From Pseudomonas reinekei (GTDB lineage Bacteria; Pseudomonadota; Gammaproteobacteria; Pseudomonadales; Pseudomonadaceae): a stretch of DNA of 64,000 nucleotides. The position numbers were made by a program, and so were the translations under genes. The DNA is taken from positions 62,001-126,000 of the forward strand of contig NZ_MSTQ01000008.1 of NCBI RefSeq assembly GCF_001945365.1, given 5' to 3'. How positions within the stretch are numbered: position 1 is the first letter of the stretch; every line of letters starts with the position of its first letter. Below, in pieces: positions 10,401 to 19,220 of the stretch. The notes beneath the pieces were generated by a model. It did no database searches and was not told the DNA's origin. It worked only from the letters and a program-made list of their open reading frames with translations.

Positions 10401-10667
10401 TTGATCGCCCTGAGTCTGATGATCGGCGGCCATGTGCGACATCGCCGCGAAGTCTGGCTGATCGGTGCGGCGCTGATCGGCGTGGTGGTGGCGAAACTGT
10501 TCTTTGTCGAATTGAGTAACCGTGGCGGGCTGGCGCGGATCGTGTCGTTTATCGGCGTTGGCGTGTTGCTGTTGGTGGTGGGCTACTTTGCCCCGTTGCC
10601 ACCCAAGCGCGTCGAGGCGGCGGATGCCGGAAACCCGGCCCCGCAAACCGGAGGAGTGTCGTCTTGA
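7458..10667 (+). CDS. DUF2339 multi-pass inner-membrane protein
   Basis: 1069 aa. Function unknown. A short membrane anchor with a GLALGQA-like glycine-rich stretch at the N-terminus is followed by a Pro/Ala-rich, probably cytoplasmic segment (about residues 75-150). The rest is an almost unbroken series of hydrophobic helices (20 or more) rich in Leu, Ala, Trp and Gly, typical of DUF2339 proteins. The stop overlaps the TTG start of the next gene by four bases, so the pair is translationally coupled. No enzymatic motif was recognised. Confidence 0.85.
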   Translation: MQWMLMLIGLVLGWILDESFSDALLGALLGLAIGQAIRLGRLAVQADAQRRLLEQAQVALHAVEQRLAVLEVSGVKVPEASEPVISEAVPVPDIVVAQTPTELVWELPPELEAVPAAATETRPAPSFDAWKPAPVAREPQAPAAPQGPGFIERAINGARAWLFGGNTVLRVGVVLLFLGLAFLLRYATEGVVVPVELRYAGVAVAALGLLGLGWWLRSRNNHYALMLQGAGVAVLYLTVFAAMRLHPLLDPSAAFGLLVAVTVFSAILAITQDSLGLAAAAALGGFAAPILASTGSGSHVALFSYFALLNAGILAIAWFKAWRTLNVIGFVGTFGIGFAWGARSYTPELLWSTEPFLILFFLMYLAIGLLFARRKLLELGDAPEGSGREALLQWSARKGDYVDGTLLFGPPLVGFGLQFALVQHLEFAAAFSALALGIIYMGLARLLYRGRTLLLAETCLALGVIFTSLAIPLGLDARWTTAAWAVEGAGIFWLGLRQQRPVARAFALLLQLGAALTFLSQLSDGEGSLLDGVPLGALLLGVALLFSFYQLHKASPGQMTAWERKGGPVLACLGLTFLYLLAPLFFFTEGTAISWALAGLITLFGGLRLPSRTFVFTAMAVQWLGGVLFLVAAPLFTEDLRPLAHGGFWTPLILGLAGLVGAWRVQFSKPATAFDGLTLQRLSQALLVWGAGWWALAWVSEVLRFAPPTLQATLLLAVAALSVALWAVLALRLNWSSLALLCTLLIPAAGLVLLAAWHSRYHPAANFGWLAWTALFVVHFISLRRLAPLLPAWALSVAHVLGCWLLIGVLALELRYGLLLLSEQYNAWRWLGWAILPSLYLVLMAAPRDWPWPVSDYSREYRVYAAAPLALLMLVWFWLANAVSDGMAEPLPYVPLVSPLELGLLFALFGVYVWSRSAVTQLEVRKDYAARATQLIAGVSLFVFFTALVMRTAHHWGGVPFQLDALLESMLVQAGLSIVWTLIALSLMIGGHVRHRREVWLIGAALIGVVVAKLFFVELSNRGGLARIVSFIGVGVLLLVVGYFAPLPPKRVEAADAGNPAPQTGGVSS

Positions 10668-12025
10668 GTCACAAGCTGAACCTGAGTTGGCTGGGCGTGT
10701 TTGCCATGGGGATGGCGCTCTCGGCTGGCGCCCAGGAAAAACTCGCGGACTTCACCACGCAAGTGCCGCTGTCCGTCAGCGGCGAGGGGCCGTGGTACCG
10801 CCTTGAGCTGCCATTGGCGGTGCAACTCAATGCCCGGCAAACCGACCTGAGCGATGTTCGCGTATTCAATGCCGATGGCGAACCTCAGGCCTACGCCCTG
10901 GCGCGGGCCACCACGCAAGCGGAAGACAGCCGCACGCTGACCGACGTCAAATGGTTCCCGCTCTACAACTCGGCGGACGCCACCGAGCACGCGCCGAGCG
11001 TACGGGTGCAATCGAGCGCCAACGGCACGCTGGTCCAAGTGCAGCCTTCCAGTCAGTTGGAGGCGGGCGAGGAAGAGTTGCGCGGCTGGCTGCTCGACGC
11101 CAGCGCGATCAAGGCGCCGTTGCAGCAATTGATCCTCGACTGGACCAGCGAGCGCGACGGCTTCCAGCGTTTTACCATCGAGGCCAGTGACGATTTGCAA
11201 ACCTGGCAGTCCTGGGGAGAAGGGCAGGTCGCGCGACTGACCTTTGCCGATGAGCGGGTCGAGCAACATGAAGTCGGCCTGCCGGGGCAATCGGCGCGCT
11301 ATTTGCGTTTGCTGTGGGAGACACCGCAATCGGCGCCGATCCTGACGTCGGCGCAACTGCAAAGCAGCCGCAGCCTGCCGCTGCCACTGGTCTGGTCGCA
11401 AGCGTTGGCCGGCAGCAGCGTGAAGGCCGGTGAATACACCTGGCAATTGCCAATGGGCGTAAACGTCGAGCGAGTGCAGGTCGAACTGAACCAACCCAAC
11501 AGCCTGGCGCCGGTCACGTTGTCCGGTCGCCGGGATAGCAGCCTGCCGTGGCAGCCTTTGAGCAGTGGTTTGCTTTATCGCCTGACGCAGGGTGGTCAGG
11601 ACGTGGTGCAAAACGAGTTGCAGCTGTCGGGGCAAACCGTGCAGCAATTGAAGCTGACCGTGGATGAGCGCGGCGGTGGCTTGGGCGCGCAGGCACCTTT
11701 CGTGAAGTTCGCCGTACGGGCAACGCATCTGGTGTTCCTGGCACGCGGGCCGGGGCCGTATACGCTGGCGCTGGGCAACTCGACCGTGAAGGCGGCAAAC
11801 CTGCCTTTTTCGACGCTGATACCGGATTACAGCGCGGCGAAGCTGACCACGCTGGGCAAGGCTTCTGTGGATGGCGGCGTGACGGCCTCGACCACTGCAG
11901 CAGTCCCGGGTGTCGTGAGCACCGACTGGAAGAAATTCGGCCTGTGGGCGGTGCTGTTGCTCAGCGTGCTGTTCCTGGCGGCGATGGCCTTCAGTCTGTT
12001 GCGCAAACCGCCAGTCAAACCTTGA
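10664..12025 (+). CDS. DUF3999 periplasmic, membrane-anchored protein
   Basis: 453 aa. Function unknown. The N-terminal signal peptide ends at SAGA-QEKLADF. The body is beta-rich, with a discoidin-like appearance (repeated strands around residues 140-210). One C-terminal helix (about residues 425-445) is followed by RKPPVKP, so most of the protein is probably periplasmic and tethered at its C-terminus. The start is TTG, overlapping the previous stop as TTGA, with GGAGGAG eight bases upstream. DUF3999 next to DUF2339 suggests one envelope complex, but this is inference from gene pairing. Confidence 0.82.
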   Translation: MSHKLNLSWLGVFAMGMALSAGAQEKLADFTTQVPLSVSGEGPWYRLELPLAVQLNARQTDLSDVRVFNADGEPQAYALARATTQAEDSRTLTDVKWFPLYNSADATEHAPSVRVQSSANGTLVQVQPSSQLEAGEEELRGWLLDASAIKAPLQQLILDWTSERDGFQRFTIEASDDLQTWQSWGEGQVARLTFADERVEQHEVGLPGQSARYLRLLWETPQSAPILTSAQLQSSRSLPLPLVWSQALAGSSVKAGEYTWQLPMGVNVERVQVELNQPNSLAPVTLSGRRDSSLPWQPLSSGLLYRLTQGGQDVVQNELQLSGQTVQQLKLTVDERGGGLGAQAPFVKFAVRATHLVFLARGPGPYTLALGNSTVKAANLPFSTLIPDYSAAKLTTLGKASVDGGVTASTTAAVPGVVSTDWKKFGLWAVLLLSVLFLAAMAFSLLRKPPVKP

Positions 12026-12186
12026 AGTCCTGTGGCTTGCCAGCGATAGGGCCGGAACTGACACTGAATTATCGAAACGGCCATCTATCGGTGCCTCGCA
12101 TCCGGCCCATTTCCATCTACGCTGAACCCCGCGCATGAACTCTCTTTAGCCGATCACGTCTGATAGGAGGAAATGCGCCTCGACTC

Positions 12187-12209
12187 GCGCTAAACTGCGC
12201 GGGTTTTTA
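12187..12209 (+). promoter_or_regulatory. Hairpin with T5 upstream of fbp (terminator or attenuator)
   Basis: CGCGC-TAAACT-GCGCG stem-loop followed by GGTTTTTA, and then a run of ten C (12211-12220) before the fbp ribosome binding site. The TAAACT loop could instead be a -10 box, so the site may be the end of the DUF3999 transcript, an attenuator or the fbp promoter. Confidence 0.4.
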
Positions 12210-12237
12210 GCCCCCCCCCCATTCCTCGGAGCCTTCC

Positions 12238-13248
12238 ATGTCCCGCGTTACCTTGAGTCGCTATTTGATTGAGCAGACCCGTAGCAACAACACTCCTGCC
12301 GATCTGCGCTTCCTGATCGAAGTGGTGGCGCGTGCTTGCAAGGAGATCAACCACGCTGTGTCCAAAGGCGCCCTCGGCGGCGTTCTGGGCAGCATGGGCA
12401 CTGAAAACGTCCAGGGCGAAGTGCAGAAGAAGCTCGACGTGATCTCTAACGAGATCCTGCTCGAAGCCAACGAATGGGGCGGTCACCTGGCCGGCATGGC
12501 GTCCGAAGAAATGGACAACGCCTACCAGATCCCGGGCAAATACCCGAAAGGCGCGTACCTGCTGGTATTCGACCCGCTGGACGGTTCGTCGAACATCGAC
12601 ATCAACGCCCCGGTCGGCACCATCTTCTCGGTACTGCGTTGCCCGAACGAATACCTGAGCCAGAACGAACCGTTGAATGAAAAGGCTTTCCTGCAGCCAG
12701 GCACTCAGCAAGTGGCCGCCGGTTACGCGATCTATGGTCCACAGACCATGTTGATCCTGACCTTGGGCGACGGCGTCAAAGGCTTCACCCTGGACCGTGA
12801 AATGGGCAGTTTCGTACTGACCCACGAAAACATCACCATTCCTGAAGCCACCCAGGAATTTGCCATCAACGCGTCCAACCAGCGTCATTGGGAAGCACCG
12901 GTACAGCGCTACGTTGGCGAATTGCTGGCAGGCGATGAAGGTCCGCTGAAAAAGAACTACAACATGCGTTGGGTGGCCGCGATGGTCGCCGACGTACACC
13001 GCATCCTGACCCGTGGCGGTCTGTTCATGTACCCGCGCGACAGCCGCGAGCCATCCAAGCCTGGCAAGCTGCGTTTGATGTACGAAGCCAACCCGATGTC
13101 GTTCCTGGTGGAGCAGGCGGGCGGTGCGTCCACCGACGGTCACCAGCGCATCCTCGACATCAAGCCTGAAGGCCTGCACCAGCGTGTAGCGGTGTTCCTC
13201 GGTTCGAAAGAAGAAGTGGCACGCGTCACGGCCTACCACAAGGAATAA
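12238..13248 (+). CDS. fbp: Fructose-1,6-bisphosphatase, class 1
   Basis: 336 aa. Removes the 1-phosphate from fructose-1,6-bisphosphate in gluconeogenesis, which Pseudomonas needs when growing on organic and amino acids. The metal-binding motif DPLDGSS starts at residue 112. Upstream residues N33-34 and E-E-M-D in ASEEMDN, and the C-terminal GGRL-type segment ([23 protein letters not shown]), are conserved. The DUF924 gene begins three bases after the stop, indicating an operon. Confidence 0.97.
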   Translation: MSRVTLSRYLIEQTRSNNTPADLRFLIEVVARACKEINHAVSKGALGGVLGSMGTENVQGEVQKKLDVISNEILLEANEWGGHLAGMASEEMDNAYQIPGKYPKGAYLLVFDPLDGSSNIDINAPVGTIFSVLRCPNEYLSQNEPLNEKAFLQPGTQQVAAGYAIYGPQTMLILTLGDGVKGFTLDREMGSFVLTHENITIPEATQEFAINASNQRHWEAPVQRYVGELLAGDEGPLKKNYNMRWVAAMVADVHRILTRGGLFMYPRDSREPSKPGKLRLMYEANPMSFLVEQAGGASTDGHQRILDIKPEGLHQRVAVFLGSKEEVARVTAYHKE

Positions 13249-13251
13249 ACC

Positions 13252-13854
13252 ATGAACGCGCCCTGGCAGCCGTTGCTCGATTGGTGGTTCGGTACAGCCG
13301 AAACCGCCAGGGCTATCGCGGCTGACAGGGGCAAGTTGTGGTTCGGCAAGCGTGACAGCCAGGACCTCGAAGCGCGCGAGCGTTTCGGGGACTGGGTCGA
13401 GCAGGCACTGGCCGGCGGATTGACCGAGTGGACGCAACGTCCCGAAGGTTGGCTGGCGCTGGTGCTGTTGCTCGATCAACTCCCGCGAATGATCTTTCGC
13501 GACGCTCCCCAATCCTTTTCCGGCGATCTCAGGGCTCAGGCACTGGTGGCGCAAGGCATTGCTGCGGATTTCGATCGGCAGTTGCAACCGATCCAGCGAG
13601 TGTTCATTTATCTGGTGCTGGAGCACTGCGAGCACCTGGCGGTGCAGAACGAATGCGTCTCACGGTACATCGAGCTGGTGGCGCAACAACCGGAAGATGA
13701 CCGGGCGTTGTTTGCCGATTATCTGAATTACGCCGAGAAGCATCAGAAAGTGATTGCGCAGTTTGGACGGTTTCCCCATCGCAATGCGGTATTGGGACGT
13801 GAATCGACGGCAGAAGAGTTGGCGTTTCTGTCGAAGCCGGGATCAAGGTTTTAG
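13252..13854 (+). CDS. DUF924 family protein
   Basis: 200 aa, the usual length for the family. It is a soluble all-helical protein related to the TPR-like superfamily, of unknown function. Typical motifs are visible: DWWFG near the N-terminus, LLLDQLPRMIFRD at about 74-86, the helical EHCEHLAVQ, and HRNAVLGRESTAEELAFL at the C-terminus. It directly follows fbp and is probably co-transcribed. A long GC hairpin after the stop separates it from the convergent chemoreceptor gene. Confidence 0.85.
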   Translation: MNAPWQPLLDWWFGTAETARAIAADRGKLWFGKRDSQDLEARERFGDWVEQALAGGLTEWTQRPEGWLALVLLLDQLPRMIFRDAPQSFSGDLRAQALVAQGIAADFDRQLQPIQRVFIYLVLEHCEHLAVQNECVSRYIELVAQQPEDDRALFADYLNYAEKHQKVIAQFGRFPHRNAVLGRESTAEELAFLSKPGSRF

Positions 13855-13866
13855 AATTGTACTGCC

Positions 13867-13904
13867 GCTGGCCCCATCGCTGGCTTGCCAGCGATGGGGC
13901 CAGC
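13867..13904. repeat. Intergenic palindrome between convergent genes
   Basis: Near-perfect inverted repeat GCTGGCCCCATCGCTGGC / GCCAGCGATGGGGCCAGC. It resembles Pseudomonas intergenic repeats and may serve as a bidirectional transcription stop, though it has no T-run. Confidence 0.6.
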
Positions 13905-13913
13905 GAAAGCGCC

Positions 13914-15806
13914 TTAGATCCTGAAACTGCCCACCAGATGCTTCAATCGCGCCGCCTGCTGCTCCAGGTCGGCACAGGCACGCAAGGTCGCTTGCAGGTT
14001 CTCCACACCTTCCTGGTTCAGCGTGTTGATCTCGGTGATGTCGACGTTGATCGATTCCACCACGGCCGTTTGTTCTTCGGTGGCGGTCGCTACCGACTGG
14101 TTCATGCCGTCGATTTCGCCGATGCGCTGGGTCACGCTGCCCAGGCGTTCGCCGGCCTGGTTGGCGATGCCGACGCTGCTTTCACTCTGGCGCTGACTGT
14201 CGGTCATGATGCCCACGGCCGCACGGGCGCCGACTTGCAGCTCTTCGATCATGGTCTGCACTTGCTGTGCGGAGTCCTGGGTGCGATGGGCAAGGTTGCG
14301 CACTTCGTCGGCGACCACTGCGAAACCGCGTCCGGCTTCGCCAGCGCGGGCCGCTTCGATGGCGGCGTTGAGCGCCAGCAGGTTGGTCTGCTGGGAGATG
14401 CTGGTGATCACTTCCAGAATCTGTCCGATGTTGACCGTGTTGCTATTGAGCGTTTCAATGTTGCCGCAGGAATCGCTGATTTTTGCCGAGAGCTGCTGCA
14501 TCGCCGCGATGGTTTTATCCACCACCTGCTGGCCGTCTTCGGCCAGGCTGCGCGCATCGCTGGAGTGTTGCGAGGCAAGGGCGGCGTTCTGGGCGATTTC
14601 CTGGGCGGCGGCGCCGAGTTGATTGATCGCCGCGGCCACGCTGCTGGTGCGCGAGGCTTGCTGGTCGGAGTTGTACATCGATGAGTTGGAGGCCGCCACC
14701 ACGCGCAGGGCGACTTCGTTGACCTGGCCGGTGGCCGACGACACTTCGATGATCGAAGCGTGAATGCGCTCAACGAAACGGTTGAACGACAACCCCAGCG
14801 CGCCGAATTCGTCGTGACCGTGAATGGTCAGGCGTTTGGTCAGGTCACCCTCGCCTTCGGCGATGTCATGCATGGCGCGACCCATGGTCAGCAGCGGTTG
14901 CATCAACAGGCTGATCAGCATGCCCAGCAGTGCGATGATGATCACCACGGCAATCACCATGGCGATGAATGCCGAGGTGCGGAATTCGCTGAGCATCGAG
15001 AACGCGGTGTCCTGGTCCAGCACCAGTGCCACGTACCAATCCGCCGACGGCACACCGTTGACGTGGGTGAAGGAGATGAACTGGCGCTTGCCGTCGATCT
15101 CGACTTCTTTCATGCCCGGGCTGACGTTCGGCGCACCGTTGGGGTAAGCCTCGGCCAGGTTCTTGAGCACCAGTTTGTTGTCCGGGTGGATCAGGATCTT
15201 GCCATCGGCGCCGACGATGAACGCGTGACCGTGACCGCCGAAGTTCAGCGAGTTGATGATCGCGCTGACGCTGGACAGGTCGATGTCGGCGCCGGCCACG
15301 CCGATCATCTGGCCCTGACGCTGCACCGGTGTGGCCACGGTGATCACCAGTTTGCCGGACGAAGCGGCGATGTACGGCTCGGTAACGATGGTCTGTTGTG
15401 CGCTGTTGGCGGCCTTGTACCAGCCACGGGCGCGGGGGTCGTAGTCTGGCGCGCGGTTGCCGGCCGGGACCGAGAACATCACCCCGTCGGCGCCACCGAA
15501 GTAACTCAGCTGGAAATTGCCGGTGTAGGCGGGCAGGTCGATGATCCGTTTCAGGCTGGCCGGGGCATTGCCGTCGGCACTCACCTGCTGGGCCATCGAT
15601 TGCAGCAACTGCATGCGGCTTTCCAGCCAGGTCTGGATGTTGCTGGTGGTCAGGCTGCCGAGTTCCTGCATCGACGCTTCGGTGCTGCTGCGCAAGGTCT
15701 GCCGTTGGCGATAGTCGTTGAACAGGATGAAACAAGCGAATGCGACGGCCACCACGAGGGCGGCAGCCAACAAAATCTTGTGGCTGAACTTCATGTTTCG
15801 AGTCAT
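13914..15806 (-). CDS. Methyl-accepting chemotaxis protein, dCache type (PctA-like amino-acid receptor)
   Basis: 630 aa from the ATG at 15806 ([19 protein letters not shown]); longer upstream starts precede the membrane anchor and are unlikely. The order is TM1, periplasmic dCache domain (about 40-280), TM2, HAMP, then a full signalling domain with the hairpin-tip sequence [22 protein letters not shown]. The periplasmic segment has YDPRARGWY, a downstream Y and GVAGADIDL. These match the amino-acid-binding signature (Y-R-W-Y-Y-D) of PctA-family receptors, so chemotaxis to amino acids is the likely role. Ligand specificity is inferred. Confidence 0.9.
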   Translation of the reverse strand: MTRNMKFSHKILLAAALVVAVAFACFILFNDYRQRQTLRSSTEASMQELGSLTTSNIQTWLESRMQLLQSMAQQVSADGNAPASLKRIIDLPAYTGNFQLSYFGGADGVMFSVPAGNRAPDYDPRARGWYKAANSAQQTIVTEPYIAASSGKLVITVATPVQRQGQMIGVAGADIDLSSVSAIINSLNFGGHGHAFIVGADGKILIHPDNKLVLKNLAEAYPNGAPNVSPGMKEVEIDGKRQFISFTHVNGVPSADWYVALVLDQDTAFSMLSEFRTSAFIAMVIAVVIIIALLGMLISLLMQPLLTMGRAMHDIAEGEGDLTKRLTIHGHDEFGALGLSFNRFVERIHASIIEVSSATGQVNEVALRVVAASNSSMYNSDQQASRTSSVAAAINQLGAAAQEIAQNAALASQHSSDARSLAEDGQQVVDKTIAAMQQLSAKISDSCGNIETLNSNTVNIGQILEVITSISQQTNLLALNAAIEAARAGEAGRGFAVVADEVRNLAHRTQDSAQQVQTMIEELQVGARAAVGIMTDSQRQSESSVGIANQAGERLGSVTQRIGEIDGMNQSVATATEEQTAVVESINVDITEINTLNQEGVENLQATLRACADLEQQAARLKHLVGSFRI

Positions 15807-15908
15807 GGGATGAGCTACCGCAGGAAATCGGGTCAACAAAGGGGGGCAATGGCCCCGGACGTGGCTTTGCGTTGCATTTGTGTCGACTGGGCGGCGCCAA
15901 AGATTAGG

Positions 15909-15926
15909 CGGATTTGCGCAAATCCG
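15909..15926. promoter_or_regulatory. 18-bp perfect palindrome upstream of the chemoreceptor
   Basis: CGGATTTGCGCAAATCCG is a perfect inverted repeat about 100 bp upstream of the chemoreceptor start. It looks like an operator for a dimeric regulator; the protein is not identifiable from the sequence. Confidence 0.5.
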
Positions 15927-16084
15927 ACGAAATACTCGATAGCCATGCAAAGTGACTGATTTTCCGGAAAAAGGCAGACGAGCGGCCTAACAAATAGGCA
16001 GCCGGGCAGGGAACCAGATAGGGGTTTTCTCTTCTAAGGTTCTGCTTGGCAGTCATGCCATTCCCCATCGCCCCTGGAGTTCAC

Positions 16085-16339
16085 ATGTCGCTGCGATCCA
16101 TCGCCCTGCTTTCGTTCTGCGTGTTGTTGGCTGCGTGCAGCAAAGTCAATCAGGAAAACTACTCGAAGCTCTCGGCCGGTATGGCCAAGACCGAAGTGGA
16201 AACCTTGTTGGGCAAACCCGCCGATTGCTCTGGCGCGCTCGGCATGTCCAGTTGCACATGGGGTGACAAGAACAGCTTTATCAGCGTGCAGTTCGCCGGT
16301 GACAAAGTGTTGATGTTTTCCGGCCAAGGCCTGAAGTAA
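16085..16339 (+). CDS. Small lipoprotein with BamE/SmpA-like repeat
   Basis: 84 aa. Signal peptide with lipobox LLAAC gives an acylated N-terminal cysteine followed by SKVNQ. The mature part (NYSKLSAGMAKTEVETLLGKP) resembles the fold of BamE/OmlA-type domains, where the Y-x-K-L-x-x-G-M-x-x-x-E-V motif is typical. Function unknown. The start is the ATG at 16085 after CTGGAG; the upstream in-frame ATG lacks a ribosome site. It is probably co-transcribed with the lipocalin gene 31 bp downstream. Confidence 0.75.
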   Translation: MSLRSIALLSFCVLLAACSKVNQENYSKLSAGMAKTEVETLLGKPADCSGALGMSSCTWGDKNSFISVQFAGDKVLMFSGQGLK

Positions 16340-16370
16340 ACCGGGGCGACGTGCCCACGGGAGAAAAACA

Positions 16371-16940
16371 ATGAAGCGGTTATTGATAATGCTTTTTGCC
16401 GGCCTGGTATTGGCCGGCTGTGCCAGTTCTGGCCAGGATCCGTTGGCGCCCAAGACTGCCAACAGCGTCAACCTCAAGCGTTACCAGGGCACCTGGTACG
16501 AGTTGGCCCGACTGCCGATGTATTTCCAGCGCGACTGCGCACAATCCGAAGCCCACTACACCCTGTTGCCCGATGGTAATGTCGCAGTGTTGAACCGCTG
16601 CCTGACAGCGCAGTGGCAATGGGAAGAGGTCAAGGGTACGGCTTATCCACAGGTGCCGGGTAAAACCGACAAGTTGTGGGTCGAGTTCGATACCTGGTTT
16701 TCGAGGCTGATTCCGGGCGTGGCGAAGGGCGAATACTGGGTGCTGTATGTCAGCGATGACTACAAGACCGCCATCGTCGGCGACCCGAGCCGTCGCTACC
16801 TCTGGCTGCTGTCTCGTACCCCGACCGTCAACGGTGTGGTGCGTGAAGACTTGCTGAGCAAGGCGCGTCAGCAGGGTTACGACACCACGCGATTGATCTG
16901 GCGGGCGTCGGATACGCAGATGGCCAAGACCTCGAACTAA
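16371..16940 (+). CDS. blc: Outer-membrane lipocalin Blc
   Basis: 189 aa. Lipoprotein signal peptide with lipobox LAGC (Cys17). The lipocalin signature G-T-W-Y-E-L (GTWYELARLP) follows at about residues 43-52, and the C-terminal strand and helix are complete. Bacterial lipocalins bind lysophospholipids and fatty acids at the outer membrane, probably in lipid maintenance under stress. It follows another small lipoprotein gene, and a REP hairpin that ends in a T-rich run may terminate the transcript. Confidence 0.9.
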   Translation: MKRLLIMLFAGLVLAGCASSGQDPLAPKTANSVNLKRYQGTWYELARLPMYFQRDCAQSEAHYTLLPDGNVAVLNRCLTAQWQWEEVKGTAYPQVPGKTDKLWVEFDTWFSRLIPGVAKGEYWVLYVSDDYKTAIVGDPSRRYLWLLSRTPTVNGVVREDLLSKARQQGYDTTRLIWRASDTQMAKTSN

Positions 16941-16957
16941 CTGTTTGCAGAAACCCA

Positions 16958-16988
16958 ATGTGGGAGCGAGCCTGCTCGCTCCCACATT
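16958..16988. repeat. Single REP palindrome
   Basis: TGGGAGCGAGC-ct-GCTCGCTCCCA followed by CATTTTG, between convergent blc and hutF. It may also act as a terminator. Confidence 0.8.
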
Positions 16989-16998
16989 TTGTTTGGGG

Positions 16999-18363
16999 TT
17001 AGCCCAGGAGATCGCGCAGGACCTGGGTGAACGCGCGGTTGCTCTCTTCTTCAGCAGCATGCCGGCCATCTCGCACAACCCACTGACCATTCACCAGCAC
17101 ATCCCGCACTTGCCGATCGCCACCGGCAAACAACCAGCGATTCAAGATCCCGTCGCCATTGGCTGTCGCCAGATACGGATCGTGACCGTCCAGCACCAGC
17201 CAATCCGCACGCTTGCCCACTTCCAACGTTCCAATCGGCTGACCCAGCGCTTGCGCGCCGCCATCCAGTGCCGCATCGAACAACGTGCGCCCGACCATCG
17301 GTTGATCCGCGCCATACAAGCGGTTGCGCCGCTGATCGCGCAGTCGCTGGCCGTATTCCAGCCAACGCAGTTCTTCCACCACGCTCAACGACACATGGCT
17401 GTCGGAACCGATGCCCATGCGCCCGCCCTGGGCGAGGAAGTCCACCGCCGGGAAAATCCCGTCGCCGAGGTTGGCTTCGGTGGTCAGGCACAAACCGGCA
17501 ATCGCGCGGCTTTTGGCCATCGACGAGACTTCTTCCGGGTTGGCGTGGGTCGCGTGGACCAGACACCAGCGCTGATCGACGTCGACATTCTCGTATAGCC
17601 ACTGCAACGGGCGTCGGCCGCTCCAGCTCAGGCAGTCGTCGACTTCTTTCTGTTGTTCGGCGATGTGAATGTGCACCGGGCACTGCTTGTCGCTGGCGGC
17701 CAGCACTTCGCTGATCTGTTGCGGCGTGACCGCGCGTAGTGAGTGGAAACACAAACCCAGCGACTGCGCTTTTTGTTGCGCCAGTATGGGTTGCAAGCGC
17801 GATTGCAGCTTGAGGTAGTTTTCAGTGCTGTTGATGAAGCGGCGCTGACCTTCGTTCGGCGTCTGGCCGCCGAAACCGGAATGGCTATACAGCACTGGCA
17901 GCAGGGTCAGACCAATGCCGGCCGAGCTGGCGGCCTGGCTGATGCGCAGGGCCAGCTCGGCCGGGTCGGCGTAGGGCTGACCATTGGTGTTGTGGTGTAC
18001 GTAGTGAAATTCCGCGACCGATGTGTAACCGGCCTTGAGCATTTCGATGTACAGCTGACGGGCGATGACGCCGAGTTGCTCCGGGCTGATTTTTCCGACG
18101 AGGCGATACATCAAGTCGCGCCATGTCCAGAAACTGTCGTTCGGATTGCCCGCCACTTCCGCCAGCCCGGCCATGGCCCGCTGGAAGGCGTGGGAGTGCA
18201 GATTCGGCATGCCCGGCAGCAGCGGCCCGCTTAACCGTTCAGCGCCATCTGCGTTGGAATCGGCCTGGATATGGGTCAATACACCGTCGGCGCTGACCTC
18301 AAGACGTACATTGTTGGCCCATCCACTAGGCAGCAGTGCGCGTTCGGCAAAGAAGGCGGACAT
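16999..18363 (-). CDS. hutF: Formimidoylglutamate deiminase HutF
   Basis: 454 aa. Hydrolyses N-formimino-L-glutamate to N-formyl-L-glutamate and ammonia, the first step of the two-step route that Pseudomonas uses in place of formiminoglutamase. It belongs to the amidohydrolase superfamily. Metal ligands His56 and His58 are in NLHSHAF, further histidines in HIHIAEQ and LVHATH, and the catalytic aspartate lies in GIGSDSHVS. It is transcribed away from hutC, and the shared 107-bp gap carries a HutC-type palindrome. The deformylase that uses its product, HutG, is at the other end of the locus. Confidence 0.95.
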   Translation of the reverse strand: MSAFFAERALLPSGWANNVRLEVSADGVLTHIQADSNADGAERLSGPLLPGMPNLHSHAFQRAMAGLAEVAGNPNDSFWTWRDLMYRLVGKISPEQLGVIARQLYIEMLKAGYTSVAEFHYVHHNTNGQPYADPAELALRISQAASSAGIGLTLLPVLYSHSGFGGQTPNEGQRRFINSTENYLKLQSRLQPILAQQKAQSLGLCFHSLRAVTPQQISEVLAASDKQCPVHIHIAEQQKEVDDCLSWSGRRPLQWLYENVDVDQRWCLVHATHANPEEVSSMAKSRAIAGLCLTTEANLGDGIFPAVDFLAQGGRMGIGSDSHVSLSVVEELRWLEYGQRLRDQRRNRLYGADQPMVGRTLFDAALDGGAQALGQPIGTLEVGKRADWLVLDGHDPYLATANGDGILNRWLFAGGDRQVRDVLVNGQWVVRDGRHAAEEESNRAFTQVLRDLLG

Positions 18364-18389
18364 GGTTCAGCACCCCATCGTGTGTTATT

Positions 18390-18405
18390 TGTATATACAT
18401 ATACA
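18390..18405. promoter_or_regulatory. Putative HutC operator between hutF and hutC
   Basis: TGTATATACATATACA contains the palindrome TGTATATACA and an overlapping half-site. It shares its TGTA-TACA core with the operator before hutU, and it sits in the divergent promoter region, as expected for an autoregulated GntR-type repressor. Confidence 0.65.
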
Positions 18406-18470
18406 GACGTTTGCCTGCCCGGTAAACTCCGGCAAGCTAGCCACTCTATCCAGACGAACAAGGATTAACC

Positions 18471-19220
18471 GTGCCGACTCCGCCTCCAGTCTCTCCGTTG
18501 GCCGCGAACATGGGCGACAGTCCGGCGCCCTTGTACGCCCGCGTCAAACAAATGATTACCCAGCAAATCGACAGTGGAAACTGGCCGCCGCACTACCGCG
18601 TGCCGTCGGAAAGCGAACTGGTCAGCCAGCTCGGCTTCAGCCGCATGACGATCAACCGGGCCTTGCGCGAGATGACCGCTGACGGTCTGTTGGTGCGCAT
18701 GCAAGGGGTCGGTACGTTCGTCGCCGAGCCGAAAAGCCAGTCCGCCCTGTTCGAAGTGCACAACATCGCCGACGAAATCGCCTCCCGCGGCCATCGCCAC
18801 ACCTGCAAGGTCATCACCCTGGAGGAAGAGGCCGCCGGTTCCGAGCGCGCCCTGGCCCTGGACATGCGCGAAGGGCAGAAGGTGTTCCACTCGCTGATCG
18901 TGCATTTCGAAAACGATATTCCGGTGCAAATCGAAGACCGTTTCGTCAACGCGCTGGTGGCGCCGGACTATCTCAAGCAGGATTTCACTCTGCAAACGCC
19001 TTACGCCTACCTCAACCAGGTCGCGCCGCTGACCGAAGGCGAGCACGTGGTCGAGGCGATCCTGGCCGAGCCGTCCGAATGCAAATTGCTGCAGATTGAA
19101 AAAGGCGAGCCGTGCCTGCTGATTCGACGCCGCACCTGGTCTGGCCGCCAGCCCGTGACCGCCGCTCGATTGATTCACCCCGGTTCCCGTCATCGTCTGG
19201 AAGGTCGCTTTCATAAATGA
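18471..19220 (+). CDS. hutC: Histidine utilization repressor HutC (GntR family)
   Basis: 249 aa from a GTG start. The N-terminal winged helix-turn-helix covers about residues 20-85 (VPSESELVSQLGFSRMTINRAL). The C-terminal UTRA domain (about 100-240) binds the effector. In pseudomonads HutC represses the hut genes and is released by urocanate. Two palindromes of the matching TGTA/TACA type lie in its own promoter region and over the hutU start site. Its stop overlaps the hutD ATG (ATGA). Confidence 0.95.
   Translation: MPTPPPVSPLAANMGDSPAPLYARVKQMITQQIDSGNWPPHYRVPSESELVSQLGFSRMTINRALREMTADGLLVRMQGVGTFVAEPKSQSALFEVHNIADEIASRGHRHTCKVITLEEEAAGSERALALDMREGQKVFHSLIVHFENDIPVQIEDRFVNALVAPDYLKQDFTLQTPYAYLNQVAPLTEGEHVVEAILAEPSECKLLQIEKGEPCLLIRRRTWSGRQPVTAARLIHPGSRHRLEGRFHK

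Noticed and set aside
13857..14684. Plus-strand 275-codon frame opposite the chemoreceptor signalling domain
   Set aside because: It begins in the palindrome and mirrors a conserved MCP domain; a mirror frame of this kind also appears opposite the second chemoreceptor.
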